The notes below the pieces were generated by a model. The model saw only the letters and a list, made by a program, of their open reading frames with translations. It ran no database searches and was not told the DNA's origin. This document shows, one piece after another, positions 27,149-36,329 of a stretch of DNA of 64,000 bases. Each line of letters opens with the position of its first letter. Within the stretch, counting starts at the first letter, position 1. The position numbers and the translations under genes are program-made. The DNA is from Sphingomonas sp. 3P27F8 (GTDB lineage Bacteria > Pseudomonadota > Alphaproteobacteria > Sphingomonadales > Sphingomonadaceae), in contig NZ_SCNL01000007.1 of assembly GCF_005502745.1 (NCBI RefSeq), positions 124,001 to 188,000 on the forward strand, written 5' to 3'.

Positions 27149-28663
27149 ATGAGCGCGTTTGGGCGTCGCAATGGTGCCGGCAGCGGGGGCACGCGGCCGG
27201 GCTTCGGGGTCGCGCGGCCCATGCAGGGCGGGGGCGCGCCGCCGCGTTCCGATGGTGGCGATCAGTTTCCGCCGATCGAGACCCTGCCGCTGCCGGCCAG
27301 CGCCGAGCCGGGCGTGCCGGCCTCCCAGCTCGACGCGATGCAACGCCTGGCCGACCGGCAGAATTCCAGTGGCGAGGCCGGGTCGAGCAAGGTCGACGGC
27401 TTCGAGGCGTCGATTCACAAAATCAAGGAGCAGGTGCTGCCACGCCTGCTGGAACGCGTCGATCCCGAGGCTGCCGCGACGCTGGGCAAGGACGAGCTTG
27501 CCGAGGAATTCCGCCCGATCATTGGCGAAGTGCTCGCCGAACTCAAGCTGACGCTCAACCGCCGCGAGCAATTCGCGCTGGAGAAGGTGCTGGTCGACGA
27601 ACTGCTCGGCCTGGGACCGCTGGAGGAATTGCTGGCCGATCCCGACGTGTCGGACATCATGGTCAACGGGCCGGATCAGACGTTCGTCGAAAAGAAGGGC
27701 AAGCTTCAGCTCGCGCAGATCCAGTTCCGCGACGAGGAGCATCTGTTCCAGATCGCGCAGCGCATCTGCAACTCGGTCGGCCGCCGCGTCGACCAGACCA
27801 CGCCGCTGGCCGACGCCCGTCTGAAGGACGGCAGCCGTGTCAACGTGATCGTGCCGCCGCTGTCGCTGCGTGGCACCGCTATTTCGATCCGTAAATTCTC
27901 GGCGAAGCCGATCACGCTGGACATGATGGCCGGCTTTGGATCGATGAGCCCGAAGATGGCGACCGCGCTGAAGATCGCTGGTGCGTGCCGATTCAACATC
28001 GTCATCTCGGGCGGCACCGGCTCGGGCAAGACGACGATGCTCAACGCGCTTTCCAAGATGATCGATCCTGGCGAGCGCGTGCTGACGATCGAGGACGCGG
28101 CCGAGCTTCGCCTCCAGCAGCCGCACTGGCTGCCGCTGGAAACGCGCCCGGCGAACCTTGAAGGCCAGGGCGAGATTTCGATCCGCGATCTTGTGAAGAA
28201 TGCGCTGCGTATGCGCCCGGATCGCATCATCCTGGGCGAAATTCGCGGCTCCGAGTGTTTCGACATGCTCGCCGCGATGAACACCGGCCACGACGGCTCC
28301 ATGTGTACGCTCCACTCGAACAGCCCGCGCGAGGCGCTGGCGCGTATGGAGAACATGGTGATGATGTCCGACATCAAGGTGCCGAAGGAGGCGATCAGTC
28401 GCCAGATCGCGGACTCGGTGGACATGATCATTCAGGTGAAGCGCCTGCGCGACGGATCGCGTCGCGTCACGAATGTCACCGAGGTGATCGGGATGGAAGG
28501 CCCGGTGATCGTGACGCAGGAACTGTTCAAGTTCGAGTATCTCGATGAAACCGCCGACGGGAAGATCCTGGGCGAATATCGCGCGATGGGGCTGCGGCCC
28601 TATACACTGGAGAAGGCCAAGCAGTTCGGTTTCGATCAGCCCTTCCTTGAGGCCTGCCTGTAA
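27149..28663 (+). CDS. cpaF: CpaF/TadA-type secretion ATPase
   Basis: This 504-residue hexameric ATPase is of the Flp/Tad pilus type II/IV secretion family. A low-complexity N-terminus (Gly/Pro/Arg-rich, residues 1-60) precedes the N-terminal domain (VLVDELLGLGPLEELLADPDVSDIMVN region). The motor then has Walker A GGTGSGKT near residue 290, the Asp and His boxes LTIEDAAELRLQQPHW, and RPDRIILGEIRG. The ATG at 27149 gives this start. No other tad/cpa gene is in the window, so the pilus or secretion partners, if any, are elsewhere. The PDZ protease gene follows 100 bases later on the same strand. Confidence 0.92.
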   Translation: MSAFGRRNGAGSGGTRPGFGVARPMQGGGAPPRSDGGDQFPPIETLPLPASAEPGVPASQLDAMQRLADRQNSSGEAGSSKVDGFEASIHKIKEQVLPRLLERVDPEAAATLGKDELAEEFRPIIGEVLAELKLTLNRREQFALEKVLVDELLGLGPLEELLADPDVSDIMVNGPDQTFVEKKGKLQLAQIQFRDEEHLFQIAQRICNSVGRRVDQTTPLADARLKDGSRVNVIVPPLSLRGTAISIRKFSAKPITLDMMAGFGSMSPKMATALKIAGACRFNIVISGGTGSGKTTMLNALSKMIDPGERVLTIEDAAELRLQQPHWLPLETRPANLEGQGEISIRDLVKNALRMRPDRIILGEIRGSECFDMLAAMNTGHDGSMCTLHSNSPREALARMENMVMMSDIKVPKEAISRQIADSVDMIIQVKRLRDGSRRVTNVTEVIGMEGPVIVTQELFKFEYLDETADGKILGEYRAMGLRPYTLEKAKQFGFDQPFLEACL

Positions 28664-28763
28664 GCTTTTCGGGATTTGGCGCCGCGCGAGGTCCTCGCGG
28701 CAAATGCGATCAGCCGTGCGACGGACGGTGGCATTTCATCGGCGGGACGTGCATTGGCGTGGG

Positions 28764-29969
28764 ATGGCGATCGCGTCGATCCTTTCTCTGATCCTTGCTG
28801 CCGGCACGCCTGCCGCGCTCGCGCCGCTGCCCGCCATGCCTCCCGGCGCGCGCGCCGCCGGCGTTTCGCGATTGTCGCCGGATGCCGAGGGGCGATGGGT
28901 GTCGTTCGATCTGACGCCGGGCAACCAGATCCGCTTCGACATGACGGTCGACGGCAAGCCGCTGACCGCGATCCTCGATACTGGCGTGAGCTATTCGGTG
29001 CTGGCGCGTCGTTATGCGGAATCGGCGAAGCTGCCGATCTCCGCTGGCGGCAGCGCGACCGCGATCGGCGGCGCGGTTGATATCGGCTGGGTCGTGACGC
29101 GCGATCTGGTGCTTGGCGGCCTGACGCGAACCGGCGGCGGCCTTAGCGTCGCCGATCTGCCCGCCATAGCGACGGGCAGCGCAAGGCCGGTCGATCTGCT
29201 TGTCGGCCGTGACCTGACCGGGGACTATGCGATCGACATCGATTACGGCGCGCGGCGCTTTCGCCTGTTGCGCTCGGGCCGGTTGCCGTTTCGCGGCGCG
29301 GTGGCGCCGCTGGCCATCTCCCGCGACAAGCGCGTCTATATCGGTGAAGTGACGCTGGGCGGGGCGCGGCTGCGACCGATGGTGGTGGATACCGGCGACG
29401 GCTCGTCGATCACGGTCACGTCCGGCGGCTGGCGCGAAGCGCGCTTGCCGGGCGTCCGCACTACGACCGCCATCTCCTTCGGGCTTGCCGGTTCGGTAGT
29501 GAGCACGATCGGCATCGTGCCGCAGCTTGCGGTCGGCCAGCTGGTCGCGCGCAATGTCGAGGTGCGCGCCGAGCCCGTCGGCGGTTTTTCAGAAGCGATC
29601 GGCGCGGCGGGGCGGATTGGATCCGGCTTTCTGCAGAATTACCGCGTGCTGCTCGATCCCGCCGCCGGGCGGATGGTGCTGTCGCCTGAGGCCGGGGCGG
29701 ACGAGCCGCCGCTACGCTCCACCAGCGGTCTGCTTCTCGGGATCGAGCCGGAGCGGCTGCGCGTGCTGCATGTGATGCGCGGCGGGCCTGCGGCTGCGGC
29801 GGGCTGGCGCGAGGGCGACCTGATCTGCATGATCGATGGCCAGCCGATCGCACGCGACTATGCCGAAAGCCCGCTCGCCACGTGGTCCGCCGGCCGCGCG
29901 GGGCGGATCGTTTCGCTTGGCATGTGCGATGGTTCGGCGCGGAAGCTGACGCTGTCCGATTTCTACTGA
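28764..29969 (+). CDS. Aspartic protease-like protein with two DTG motifs and a C-terminal PDZ domain, exported
   Basis: The protein has 401 residues with a signal peptide (MAIASILSLILAAGTPAALA). It has two retropepsin-like half sites, ILDTG at 72-74 and VVDTG near 209, each followed by strands typical of pepsin-like folds. The last 85 residues form a PDZ domain (GLLLGIEPERLRVLHVM, GWREGDLICMIDGQPI). It is probably periplasmic and may process a secreted or membrane-bound substrate; the target is unknown. An upstream in-frame ATG at 28704 would put 20 residues before the signal and is less likely. Convergent with phaR. Confidence 0.8.
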   Translation: MAIASILSLILAAGTPAALAPLPAMPPGARAAGVSRLSPDAEGRWVSFDLTPGNQIRFDMTVDGKPLTAILDTGVSYSVLARRYAESAKLPISAGGSATAIGGAVDIGWVVTRDLVLGGLTRTGGGLSVADLPAIATGSARPVDLLVGRDLTGDYAIDIDYGARRFRLLRSGRLPFRGAVAPLAISRDKRVYIGEVTLGGARLRPMVVDTGDGSSITVTSGGWREARLPGVRTTTAISFGLAGSVVSTIGIVPQLAVGQLVARNVEVRAEPVGGFSEAIGAAGRIGSGFLQNYRVLLDPAAGRMVLSPEAGADEPPLRSTSGLLLGIEPERLRVLHVMRGGPAAAAGWREGDLICMIDGQPIARDYAESPLATWSAGRAGRIVSLGMCDGSARKLTLSDFY

Positions 29970-29994
29970 GCGGCCGCCGACTTTCGCCGCGGGC

Positions 29995-30555
29995 TCAATG
30001 CCCGAGCTTCTCGACCTTGTCCTGCAGACGCGAGAGTTCTGCTTTCAGCGCGGCGATCTCGTCGTCCTTGCTCCCGGCGACGGGCGCAGGTGAATCGGAG
30101 GCGCCGCCGCTGCCCGGCTTGAAAGCGCTGGCCGCGACCTCGAACATCGCCATGTTGCGCTTGGCCATTTCCGCAAACGGCGAGTTGGCGAACGCGCCCT
30201 CAACCGCGGACTTGAACTGCGCCTGGTTGCGGCGGAAACTCTCCATCGAAGCATCGAGATAGGCGGGCACCATCGCCTGCATAGAATCGCCATACATCGA
30301 GATCAGCTGGCGAAGGAAATTCACCGGCAGCATCGTCTGCCCCCGGCTTTCTTCCTCCATGATGATCTGCGTCAGCACATTGTGTGTGATGTCTTCGTCG
30401 GTCTTGGCATCGACCACGCGGAATTCACGGCCTTCGCGCGTCATCTGCGCAAGATGATCGAGTGTGATGTATGAGGAGCTTTCGGTATTATAGAGCCGAC
30501 GGTTCGCGTATTTCTTGATAATCACCGCGCCGTCACCGGAATGCTGCTTCTTCAT
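29995..30555 (-). CDS. phaR: Polyhydroxyalkanoate synthesis repressor PhaR
   Basis: This 186-residue DNA- and granule-binding regulator has the PHB accumulation regulator N-terminal domain (IIKKYANRRLYNTESSSYITLDHL, quoted in part: KKYANRRLYNT) followed by the PHB_acc region (VLTQIIMEEESRGQTMLP). A C-terminal coiled coil (DDEIAALKAELSRLQDKVEKL) follows from about residue 165. PhaR represses phasin and its own gene until polymer forms. A good ribosome binding site (gggag) precedes the ATG at 30555. It is divergent, with a 14-base gap, from the PhaC-like gene, so repression of both from one region is plausible. Confidence 0.93.
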   Translation of the reverse strand: MKKQHSGDGAVIIKKYANRRLYNTESSSYITLDHLAQMTREGREFRVVDAKTDEDITHNVLTQIIMEEESRGQTMLPVNFLRQLISMYGDSMQAMVPAYLDASMESFRRNQAQFKSAVEGAFANSPFAEMAKRNMAMFEVAASAFKPGSGGASDSPAPVAGSKDDEIAALKAELSRLQDKVEKLGH

Positions 30556-30569
30556 CGAAAGCTCCCGCA

Positions 30570-31631
30570 ATGAGAATTTATCGCGGTACAGCACATTCTG
30601 CCGCGCTGCAACACGGCCCGCGCCCGTTGCCGTTGTTCCTGGAGATGTTGCGCAGCGAAACCGCAGCATCGCCCGAACGCGCCGCCGCAGCGCTGGCCGG
30701 TTTGCGCCGCTACCAGGACGCGGATCGGGGAAGGCCGCGCCGCCTGGCGCCCGCGCGCTTTCGCAGGCGGCGTGCGCGGCTTCGCGATTATGGTGGTGAA
30801 GGGCCGCCAGTGGTATTCGTGCCGTCCCTCATCAATTCGCCGGTCGTGCTCGATCTTACGGCGGAGACCTCGATCGTGCGGTGGATATCGACGCAGGGGT
30901 TCCACGCATGGCTGGTCGATTGGGGGGTGACCGATCCCGCCGACCGCGAGCTTGATATTGCGGCGCACGTCGAGCGTATTCTGGAGCCGCTGCTCGCGCG
31001 CTTGCCCGCGCCGCCGCTATTAGTCGGCTATTGCCTCGGAGGCACAATGACGATGGCGGTGGCGTGCCGGATGAAAATAGCAGGGCTGGCGACCATCGCC
31101 GCGCCTTGGCACTTCTCAGGCTACGGTTCAGCTGCCGCCGACATTGCTGAGTTATGGGCGACGGCGGGGCCAGGCTGCCGCCAGCTCGGTCTCGTGCCGA
31201 TGGAGGTTCTGCAATCCGGCTTCTGGCGGATCGACCCTCAACGGACCATCGCGAAGTTCGAAGCGCTTGCGGCGATGGATGAGGCGAGTGCAGCCAGGTT
31301 CGTCGCGCTCGAGGATTGGGCCAACGGGGGGGAGCCGCTGACCTACGCAGCCGGGGCCGAACTGTTCGATGGGATGATCGCGCAGGATCTGCCCGGCCAG
31401 GACCGGTGGTCGGTCGGTGGCAGCATCGTCGGACCGGGGCGACTCGATTGCCCGGCAATGGAGTTCGTTTCGCTTTCCGACCGGATCGTACCGGCGGCGA
31501 CGGCGGCGGGATTGGCGTCGCGACGTGATCTCGGTGCCGGTCATGTCGGCATGATCGTCGGCAGCGGCGCGCGCGCGCAATTGTGGGACCCGCTGCGGGA
31601 CTGGCTTCGCGCCGTAGCGGTCGGTAGGTAG
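30570..31631 (+). CDS. PHA synthase-related alpha/beta hydrolase
   Basis: The product is 353 residues of the alpha/beta hydrolase fold with a cysteine nucleophile box GYCLGG (C155), as in polyhydroxyalkanoate synthases, an Asp in SLSDRIVP and a His in [15 protein letters not shown] near residue 118 also resembles PhaC. It is much shorter than class I PhaC (about 580) and near the length of class III PhaC, but it lacks a visible PhaE partner. With phaR and a thiolase alongside, a role in polyester or acyl-CoA metabolism is likely; polymerase activity is unproven. The start is uncertain: the ATG at 30570 lacks a clear ribosome site, and an in-frame ATG at 30645 is possible. Confidence 0.75.
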   Translation: MRIYRGTAHSAALQHGPRPLPLFLEMLRSETAASPERAAAALAGLRRYQDADRGRPRRLAPARFRRRRARLRDYGGEGPPVVFVPSLINSPVVLDLTAETSIVRWISTQGFHAWLVDWGVTDPADRELDIAAHVERILEPLLARLPAPPLLVGYCLGGTMTMAVACRMKIAGLATIAAPWHFSGYGSAAADIAELWATAGPGCRQLGLVPMEVLQSGFWRIDPQRTIAKFEALAAMDEASAARFVALEDWANGGEPLTYAAGAELFDGMIAQDLPGQDRWSVGGSIVGPGRLDCPAMEFVSLSDRIVPAATAAGLASRRDLGAGHVGMIVGSGARAQLWDPLRDWLRAVAVGR

Positions 31632-31660
31632 CGGGCAACCATCATTCAGGAGCATCCGTC

Positions 31661-32833
31661 ATGACCGAAGTCGTCATCACCGCCGCCAAACGTACCCCTG
31701 TCGGCAGCTTCCTCGGGGCCTTTGCCACGGTTCCGGCGCATGAACTGGGGCGCGTGGTGATCGAGGCAGCGCTCGCGCAGGCCGGAGTGGCAAGCGACGA
31801 GGTGAGCGAGGTGATCCTGGGCCAGGTGCTTACCGCCGCGCAGGGGCAAAATCCCGCCCGTCAGGCTTCGATGGCGGCCGGCGTGCCGAAGGAGGTGCCG
31901 GCCTGGGGAGTCAATCAGGTGTGCGGCTCCGGCTTGCGCGCGGTCGCGCTTGCGGCGCAGGCGGTCCAGACGGGCGATGCGACGATCGTAGTGGCTGGGG
32001 GGCAGGAGAGCATGTCGCTCTCGAACCACGCGCAGGCGCTGCGCGCTGGACAGAAGATGGGCGCGATCGAATTGATCGACACGATGATAAAGGATGGCCT
32101 GACCGACGTCTTTAACGGCTATCATATGGGAATGACGGCAGAAAACCTCGCGGTTGAGTATCAGGTGACGCGTCAGGCACAGGACGAGTTTGCGGTCGGC
32201 AGCCAGAACAAGGCAGCCGCCGCCAGGGCTGCTGGGCGTTTCGTTGCGGAAATAGCGCCGGTCACAATCAAGGGCCGCAAAGGCGACACGATCGTCGAGG
32301 CGGACGAATATATCCGTGACGGTGTGACGATCGATAGCGTATCAGGCTTGCGGCCGGCGTTCAAAAAGGACGGCACCGTCACCGCCGCGAACGCGAGCGG
32401 GCTGAACGACGGTGCGGCGGCGCTGGTGGTGATGAGCCGCGCCGAAGCGGAGAGACGCGGTGCGCCGATCCTTGCCACGATCCGCTCCTGGGCGTCGGCG
32501 GGAGTAGATCCATCGATCATGGGAATCGGCCCCGTACCGGCGACAAAGCGGGCGCTGGAGAAGGCCGGCTGGACGCTCGCGGACCTCGACCTGATCGAGG
32601 CGAATGAGGCATTCGCGGCGCAGGCGCTGTCGGTGGGCAAGGAATTGGGCTGGGATGCCGCAAAGGTGAACGTGAATGGCGGCGCGATCGCGATCGGCCA
32701 TCCGATCGGCGCAAGCGGGGCACGCGTGCTGACAACCCTGATCTACGAAATGCAGCGCCGCGATGCGAAGCGGGGGCTGGCTACGCTTTGCATCGGCGGG
32801 GGCATGGGCATCGCAATGTGCGTGGAGCGATGA
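31661..32833 (+). CDS. phaA: Acetyl-CoA C-acetyltransferase (biosynthetic-type thiolase)
   Basis: This 390-residue thiolase condenses two acetyl-CoA to acetoacetyl-CoA, or runs in reverse. Active-site residues are Cys88 (NQVCGSG), the His of [11 protein letters not shown] near 348, and the second Cys in [11 protein letters not shown] near 378. A ribosome site (cagga) precedes the ATG at 31661, 29 bases after the PhaC-like gene, so the two probably form one transcript. The context with phaR supports the name phaA, but phaB is not in the window. Confidence 0.92.
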   Translation: MTEVVITAAKRTPVGSFLGAFATVPAHELGRVVIEAALAQAGVASDEVSEVILGQVLTAAQGQNPARQASMAAGVPKEVPAWGVNQVCGSGLRAVALAAQAVQTGDATIVVAGGQESMSLSNHAQALRAGQKMGAIELIDTMIKDGLTDVFNGYHMGMTAENLAVEYQVTRQAQDEFAVGSQNKAAAARAAGRFVAEIAPVTIKGRKGDTIVEADEYIRDGVTIDSVSGLRPAFKKDGTVTAANASGLNDGAAALVVMSRAEAERRGAPILATIRSWASAGVDPSIMGIGPVPATKRALEKAGWTLADLDLIEANEAFAAQALSVGKELGWDAAKVNVNGGAIAIGHPIGASGARVLTTLIYEMQRRDAKRGLATLCIGGGMGIAMCVER

Positions 32834-33241
32834 TCGACCGTCTCCGCATCGGCGGGGCCGATGCGCCTGGCCCGTTCGTCCCGGTATTCACCATGACGTC
32901 TCAAAGGCCAGCGCCGGCCTGTTTCCAGCGCTTCACCTGCGTAGGCGTGTTGCGCGCAGGCCGGGCGTTGGGCCGGTCGGCCAGCGCCATATCCCCGGCG
33001 CGGACGCCGTGAAACACCGAAACGGTCACGCCGGTATCCACCAGCGCGCGCGCCTCCGCCCGGTTCGCGATCAAGAAATCACGGCACCCCGGGTCCGCCA
33101 GCCGCCGCACGACGCCGCGCCGCTCATCCGATCGAGCAGACGGCAGTTGTGGACGAGCGCAACGGCATCAAGCGACGGGCGGCAGGGTGATTGGTTCAAT
33201 GCCACCGGCCAGCGGGCGCGCGCCATGGCGTGGATCATCGG
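32834..33241. other. 408-base stretch without a confident gene
   Basis: Between the thiolase stop and the convergent transporter stop there is no frame with a family I recognise. A 69-codon minus-strand frame (32901-33110) reads ...GVTVSVFHGVRAGDMAL... and ends RWKQAGAGL. A plus-strand frame ends ...GDWFNATGQRARAMAWIIG just before 33245. Neither has a good ribosome site. The stretch may be the decayed remains of a gene; I cannot name it. Confidence 0.3.
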
Positions 33242-34855
33242 CTAGGTCACGATATGGCCGTGGCGATCTTCCTTGAGCCACAGAACCGTGACGATCAGCG
33301 CGATCAATGTGATGATCCAGGTATACCAAAGCCCGGCAAACGGGTTGCCGGTGCGCGCGACGATATATTGGCTGATGAACGGCAGGAATCCGCCGAAATA
33401 ACCCGTGCCGAGATGATATGGGATCGATAGCGAGCTGTAGCGGATCGCGGGTGGAAACATCTCTGACAGCAGTGCCGCGACCGGGCCGTAGGTGATCCCG
33501 GAAAGCGCGGTGATGGCGAGGATCGCGATCAGGATCAGCGCGATGTTGCGTGCGCCGGGCGTCACCCGCTTCAGGTCATATCCGGCATCCGCCAGCGCCT
33601 TGTCCAGCCCGGCTGGCGTATGATCCGCGACTGGCTCGCCCCCGATGGAAACGCTGGTCACAGGCGTCTTCTGCTGGGTATAGGCGACGCCCTTCTTCGA
33701 GAAATATTCCAGAAGCCGTGCGCAATCGTCCGCCTGCTTCGAGGCGAAGGGGGAATAAGCGCAATGCGGACCGGACACTACCACGGGCGCCCGCTCCGCC
33801 GCGCGCGCCAGCCCGGGATTGGCCGCAGCGCCCATCACCTGAAAGATCGGAAACAGCAGGATCAGCGTCATGATGTAGCCGATCACGATCGGCTTCTTGC
33901 GCCCGACGAGATCGGACAGCCAGCCGAACAGCACGAACCAGCCGACGCCCATCAGCGCGCCCGCGCCGGTGATGAGCTGCGCCATCGTCTCGTCCAGCCG
34001 CATCGTCGTCTGAAGGAAGGAGAGGACCGAGAACATCGCCGTGTACCAGATCACCGTCAGCCCGGCAGCGATGCCGAACAGCGCGACCAGCATCCGCTTG
34101 AGGTTGCCGGGATAGGTGAAGCTTTCCACCAGCGGATTCTTCGCCCGCTCTCCCGCAGCGCGCATCGCCTTGAAAACCGGGCTCTCTGAAAGTTTCAGCC
34201 GCATCCACAAGGAAATCGCGAGCAGCACCACGGAGAACAGGAATGGCGCGCGCCAGCCCCAGCTCTCCCACGCGCCGGCCAGCGTCGCCTTGAAGAACAG
34301 GATCGCCGCGATGCTGAGAATGAAGCCGCCGATCACGCCGGCCTGGATGAAGCTGGTGTAGAAGCCGGATTTGCCGGGTGGGGAATGTTCCGCGACATAC
34401 ACGGCCGCACCGCCATATTCGCCGCCCAGCGCCAGCCCCTGCGCGATACGGAGCAGCAGCACGAGGATCGGCGCCGCCATCCCGATATCCTGGTAGGATG
34501 GGACGAGGCCGACGCCGGCGGTGGCGACGCCCATCAGGGTGATGGTCACCAGAAAGGTATATTTGCGCCCCAGCCGGTCACCGAGATAGCCGAACAACAC
34601 CGCGCCGATCGGGCGGAAACCGAAGCCTACCGCGAAGCCGGCCCAGGCGAGCAGCGTCTGCAACGTCTCGTTTCCGGCGGGAAAGAAGGTGCGGCCGATG
34701 ATCCCGGATGCCGCGAGCGTGCCGTAGATGAAGAAATCATACCATTCGAACACGGTGCCTAGCGCCGATGCCGAGATGACGAGCCGGATGTCCGCCGCCG
34801 AAGGATCCGCGTCGTGATCGTGCCAGGCACTCTCCTGATCCGCGATATTCGCCAT
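33242..34855 (-). CDS. MHS-family major facilitator transporter with a large extra loop
   Basis: This 537-residue inner-membrane transporter is of the metabolite:H+ symporter group (relatives carry alpha-ketoglutarate, proline/betaine, citrate or shikimate). Signatures are EWYDFFIYGTLA at residue 37, GYLGDRLGRKYTF (the MFS loop 2-3 motif) and PIGAVLFG. Twelve hydrophobic segments are evident. About 85 residues (roughly 346-431) form an unusual hydrophilic insertion in the second half, with two Cys (PHCAYSPF, DDCARLLE) and a predicted soluble mini-domain. The usual family length is about 430. Substrate unknown; no metabolic operon is attached, since the Gre-family gene ends 80 bases upstream. 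Confidence 0.88.
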   Translation of the reverse strand: MANIADQESAWHDHDADPSAADIRLVISASALGTVFEWYDFFIYGTLAASGIIGRTFFPAGNETLQTLLAWAGFAVGFGFRPIGAVLFGYLGDRLGRKYTFLVTITLMGVATAGVGLVPSYQDIGMAAPILVLLLRIAQGLALGGEYGGAAVYVAEHSPPGKSGFYTSFIQAGVIGGFILSIAAILFFKATLAGAWESWGWRAPFLFSVVLLAISLWMRLKLSESPVFKAMRAAGERAKNPLVESFTYPGNLKRMLVALFGIAAGLTVIWYTAMFSVLSFLQTTMRLDETMAQLITGAGALMGVGWFVLFGWLSDLVGRKKPIVIGYIMTLILLFPIFQVMGAAANPGLARAAERAPVVVSGPHCAYSPFASKQADDCARLLEYFSKKGVAYTQQKTPVTSVSIGGEPVADHTPAGLDKALADAGYDLKRVTPGARNIALILIAILAITALSGITYGPVAALLSEMFPPAIRYSSLSIPYHLGTGYFGGFLPFISQYIVARTGNPFAGLWYTWIITLIALIVTVLWLKEDRHGHIVT

Positions 34856-34935
34856 CCTGGCCCTGCTCCCCCATTCGGGCCGGCGGCCCGGCAGCTAGCT
34901 GTAACGCGGTCGAAGCGCGCGGCAAGTCTCCAGCG

Positions 34936-35403
34936 TCAGCGTGTGAACGCTGGCTCCAGCGAGAGGATGGTGATCGCCTCCGCCTGGCCGGCGAAGGGCA
35001 AAACATCGCCTTCCCCGGCACCGATAAGCGCGCGTGCGAGCGGCGCTGAAAAGGCGAGCTTGCCCGCCGCCGGATCGGCCTCGTCGTCTCCGACGATCTC
35101 GATCGTCCGCGTATGTCCGTTGAGCGTGAAGCGCACGCGGCTGCCGAACGCAATTTCGTCAGCCGGCGGCGATGGCGCCAGGATCGCGGTGACACGCCGC
35201 GTTTGCCAGTAGCGCAGTTCGCGCGCGATCTCCGTACGGCGCGCCTCGTCGGCGGTGCACTGCTCGGCCTCCAGTCGTGCGATCCGCTCGTCGATCAGCG
35301 CCCGTCCGCGCGGCGTGACGATATTGGCACCGGACGGGAGCGGCAGCTCGAAGCGCGGTTCCTTGTGCTCCTCGTCGCTCTCGCGGCGGAACGCGACGCT
35401 CAT
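34936..35403 (-). CDS. Gre-family transcription elongation factor-like protein with altered coiled-coil tip
   Basis: The product is 155 residues. The C-terminal half matches the GreA/GreB FKBP-like domain (FGSRVRFTL, AFSAPLARALIGAGEGDVL). Residues about 33-75 form a helical hairpin like the Gre coiled coil (RGRALIDERIARLEAEQ), but the usual acidic tip motif (DLSEN/DWSEN) that reaches the RNA polymerase active site is not recognisable; CTADEARRTEIARELRYW is in its place. It may therefore stimulate cleavage poorly or act as a competitor, as Gfh1-type relatives do (inference). The ATG at 35403 overlaps the mmsB stop by four bases, so it is translated with the valine operon. Confidence 0.78.
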   Translation of the reverse strand: MSVAFRRESDEEHKEPRFELPLPSGANIVTPRGRALIDERIARLEAEQCTADEARRTEIARELRYWQTRRVTAILAPSPPADEIAFGSRVRFTLNGHTRTIEIVGDDEADPAAGKLAFSAPLARALIGAGEGDVLPFAGQAEAITILSLEPAFTR

Positions 35404-36284
35404 GGCGCCGCGTCCAGCATCCTGATGATGCCGGAGAAATCGCGCTCCCCGTTGCCGGCGCCGGCATAGGCTTCGTAAAGTTCGCGCGCGCGCGTTCCCA
35501 TCGGCACCTGCGCATCGACGCTTGCGGCCGCCTCCATCGCCAGCCGCAAATCCTTGAGCATCAGCGCGGCGGCGAAACCGCCCTGATAATCGCGATCGGC
35601 CGGGGTTTCGGGGCCCACGCCGGGAACCGGGCAATAGCTGGTCATCGACCAGCTCTGCCCCGACGAGACACTGGCGATATCGAAGAACGCCTGTGGTGCC
35701 AGCCCAAGCTTGCGTGCCAGCACGAACGCCTCGCATGTCGCGATCATTTCCGCGCCGAGGATCATGTTGTTGCAGATCTTCGCCGCCTGCCCGGCGCCGC
35801 CCACGCCGGCGTGAATCACCGCCTTGCCCATATCGGCGAGGAAGGGCTGGGCGCGATCGAATGCCTCCCTCGATCCGCCGACCATGAAGGTGAGCGTACC
35901 GGCGTTCGCGGCGGCGATCCCGCCCGATACCGGCGCATCGACCGCGGTCACTCCCTTGGCCGCCGCCATTTCGGCGACGCGCTTGGCGGTGGCGACGTCG
36001 ATCGTCGAGCAATCGATCAGGATCGCGACGGGCGACGCGACATCGAGGACGCTATCGGCGTACACCTGCTCGACATGCCGGCCGGCGGGCAGCATCGTGA
36101 TAACCGCTTCCGCGCCCTCGGCTGCCTCACGCGCGGACCCGACCGGCAGGCAGCCCGCCGCCTTTGCCTTGTCCAGCGCCTCGGTGGAAAGGTCGAAGGC
36201 GCGGACGTCGTGCCCCTTCTGCGCTAGGTTCGCGGCCATCCCGCCGCCCATGTTGCCCAGCCCGATGAAACCAACGCGCGCCAT
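35400..36284 (-). CDS. mmsB: 3-hydroxyisobutyrate dehydrogenase
   Basis: This 294-residue NAD-dependent beta-hydroxyacid dehydrogenase oxidises 3-hydroxyisobutyrate to methylmalonate semialdehyde in valine breakdown. The dinucleotide motif GFIGLGNMGGGMA lies at the N-terminus, the substrate loop is DAPVSGGIAAANAGTL, and the catalytic Lys lies in GGAGQAAKICNNM near residue 170. I chose the ATG at 36284 (MARVGFIG), which is well spaced from an agga ribosome site; a GTG two codons upstream at 36290 is too close to it. It lies at the end of the mms cluster, before the Gre-like gene. Confidence 0.94.
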   Translation of the reverse strand: MARVGFIGLGNMGGGMAANLAQKGHDVRAFDLSTEALDKAKAAGCLPVGSAREAAEGAEAVITMLPAGRHVEQVYADSVLDVASPVAILIDCSTIDVATAKRVAEMAAAKGVTAVDAPVSGGIAAANAGTLTFMVGGSREAFDRAQPFLADMGKAVIHAGVGGAGQAAKICNNMILGAEMIATCEAFVLARKLGLAPQAFFDIASVSSGQSWSMTSYCPVPGVGPETPADRDYQGGFAAALMLKDLRLAMEAAASVDAQVPMGTRARELYEAYAGAGNGERDFSGIIRMLDAAP

Positions 36285-36329
36285 CTTCACATCCTCTCTT
36301 GTGTCGTCGTAGCCCGGATCGGCGGGAGG

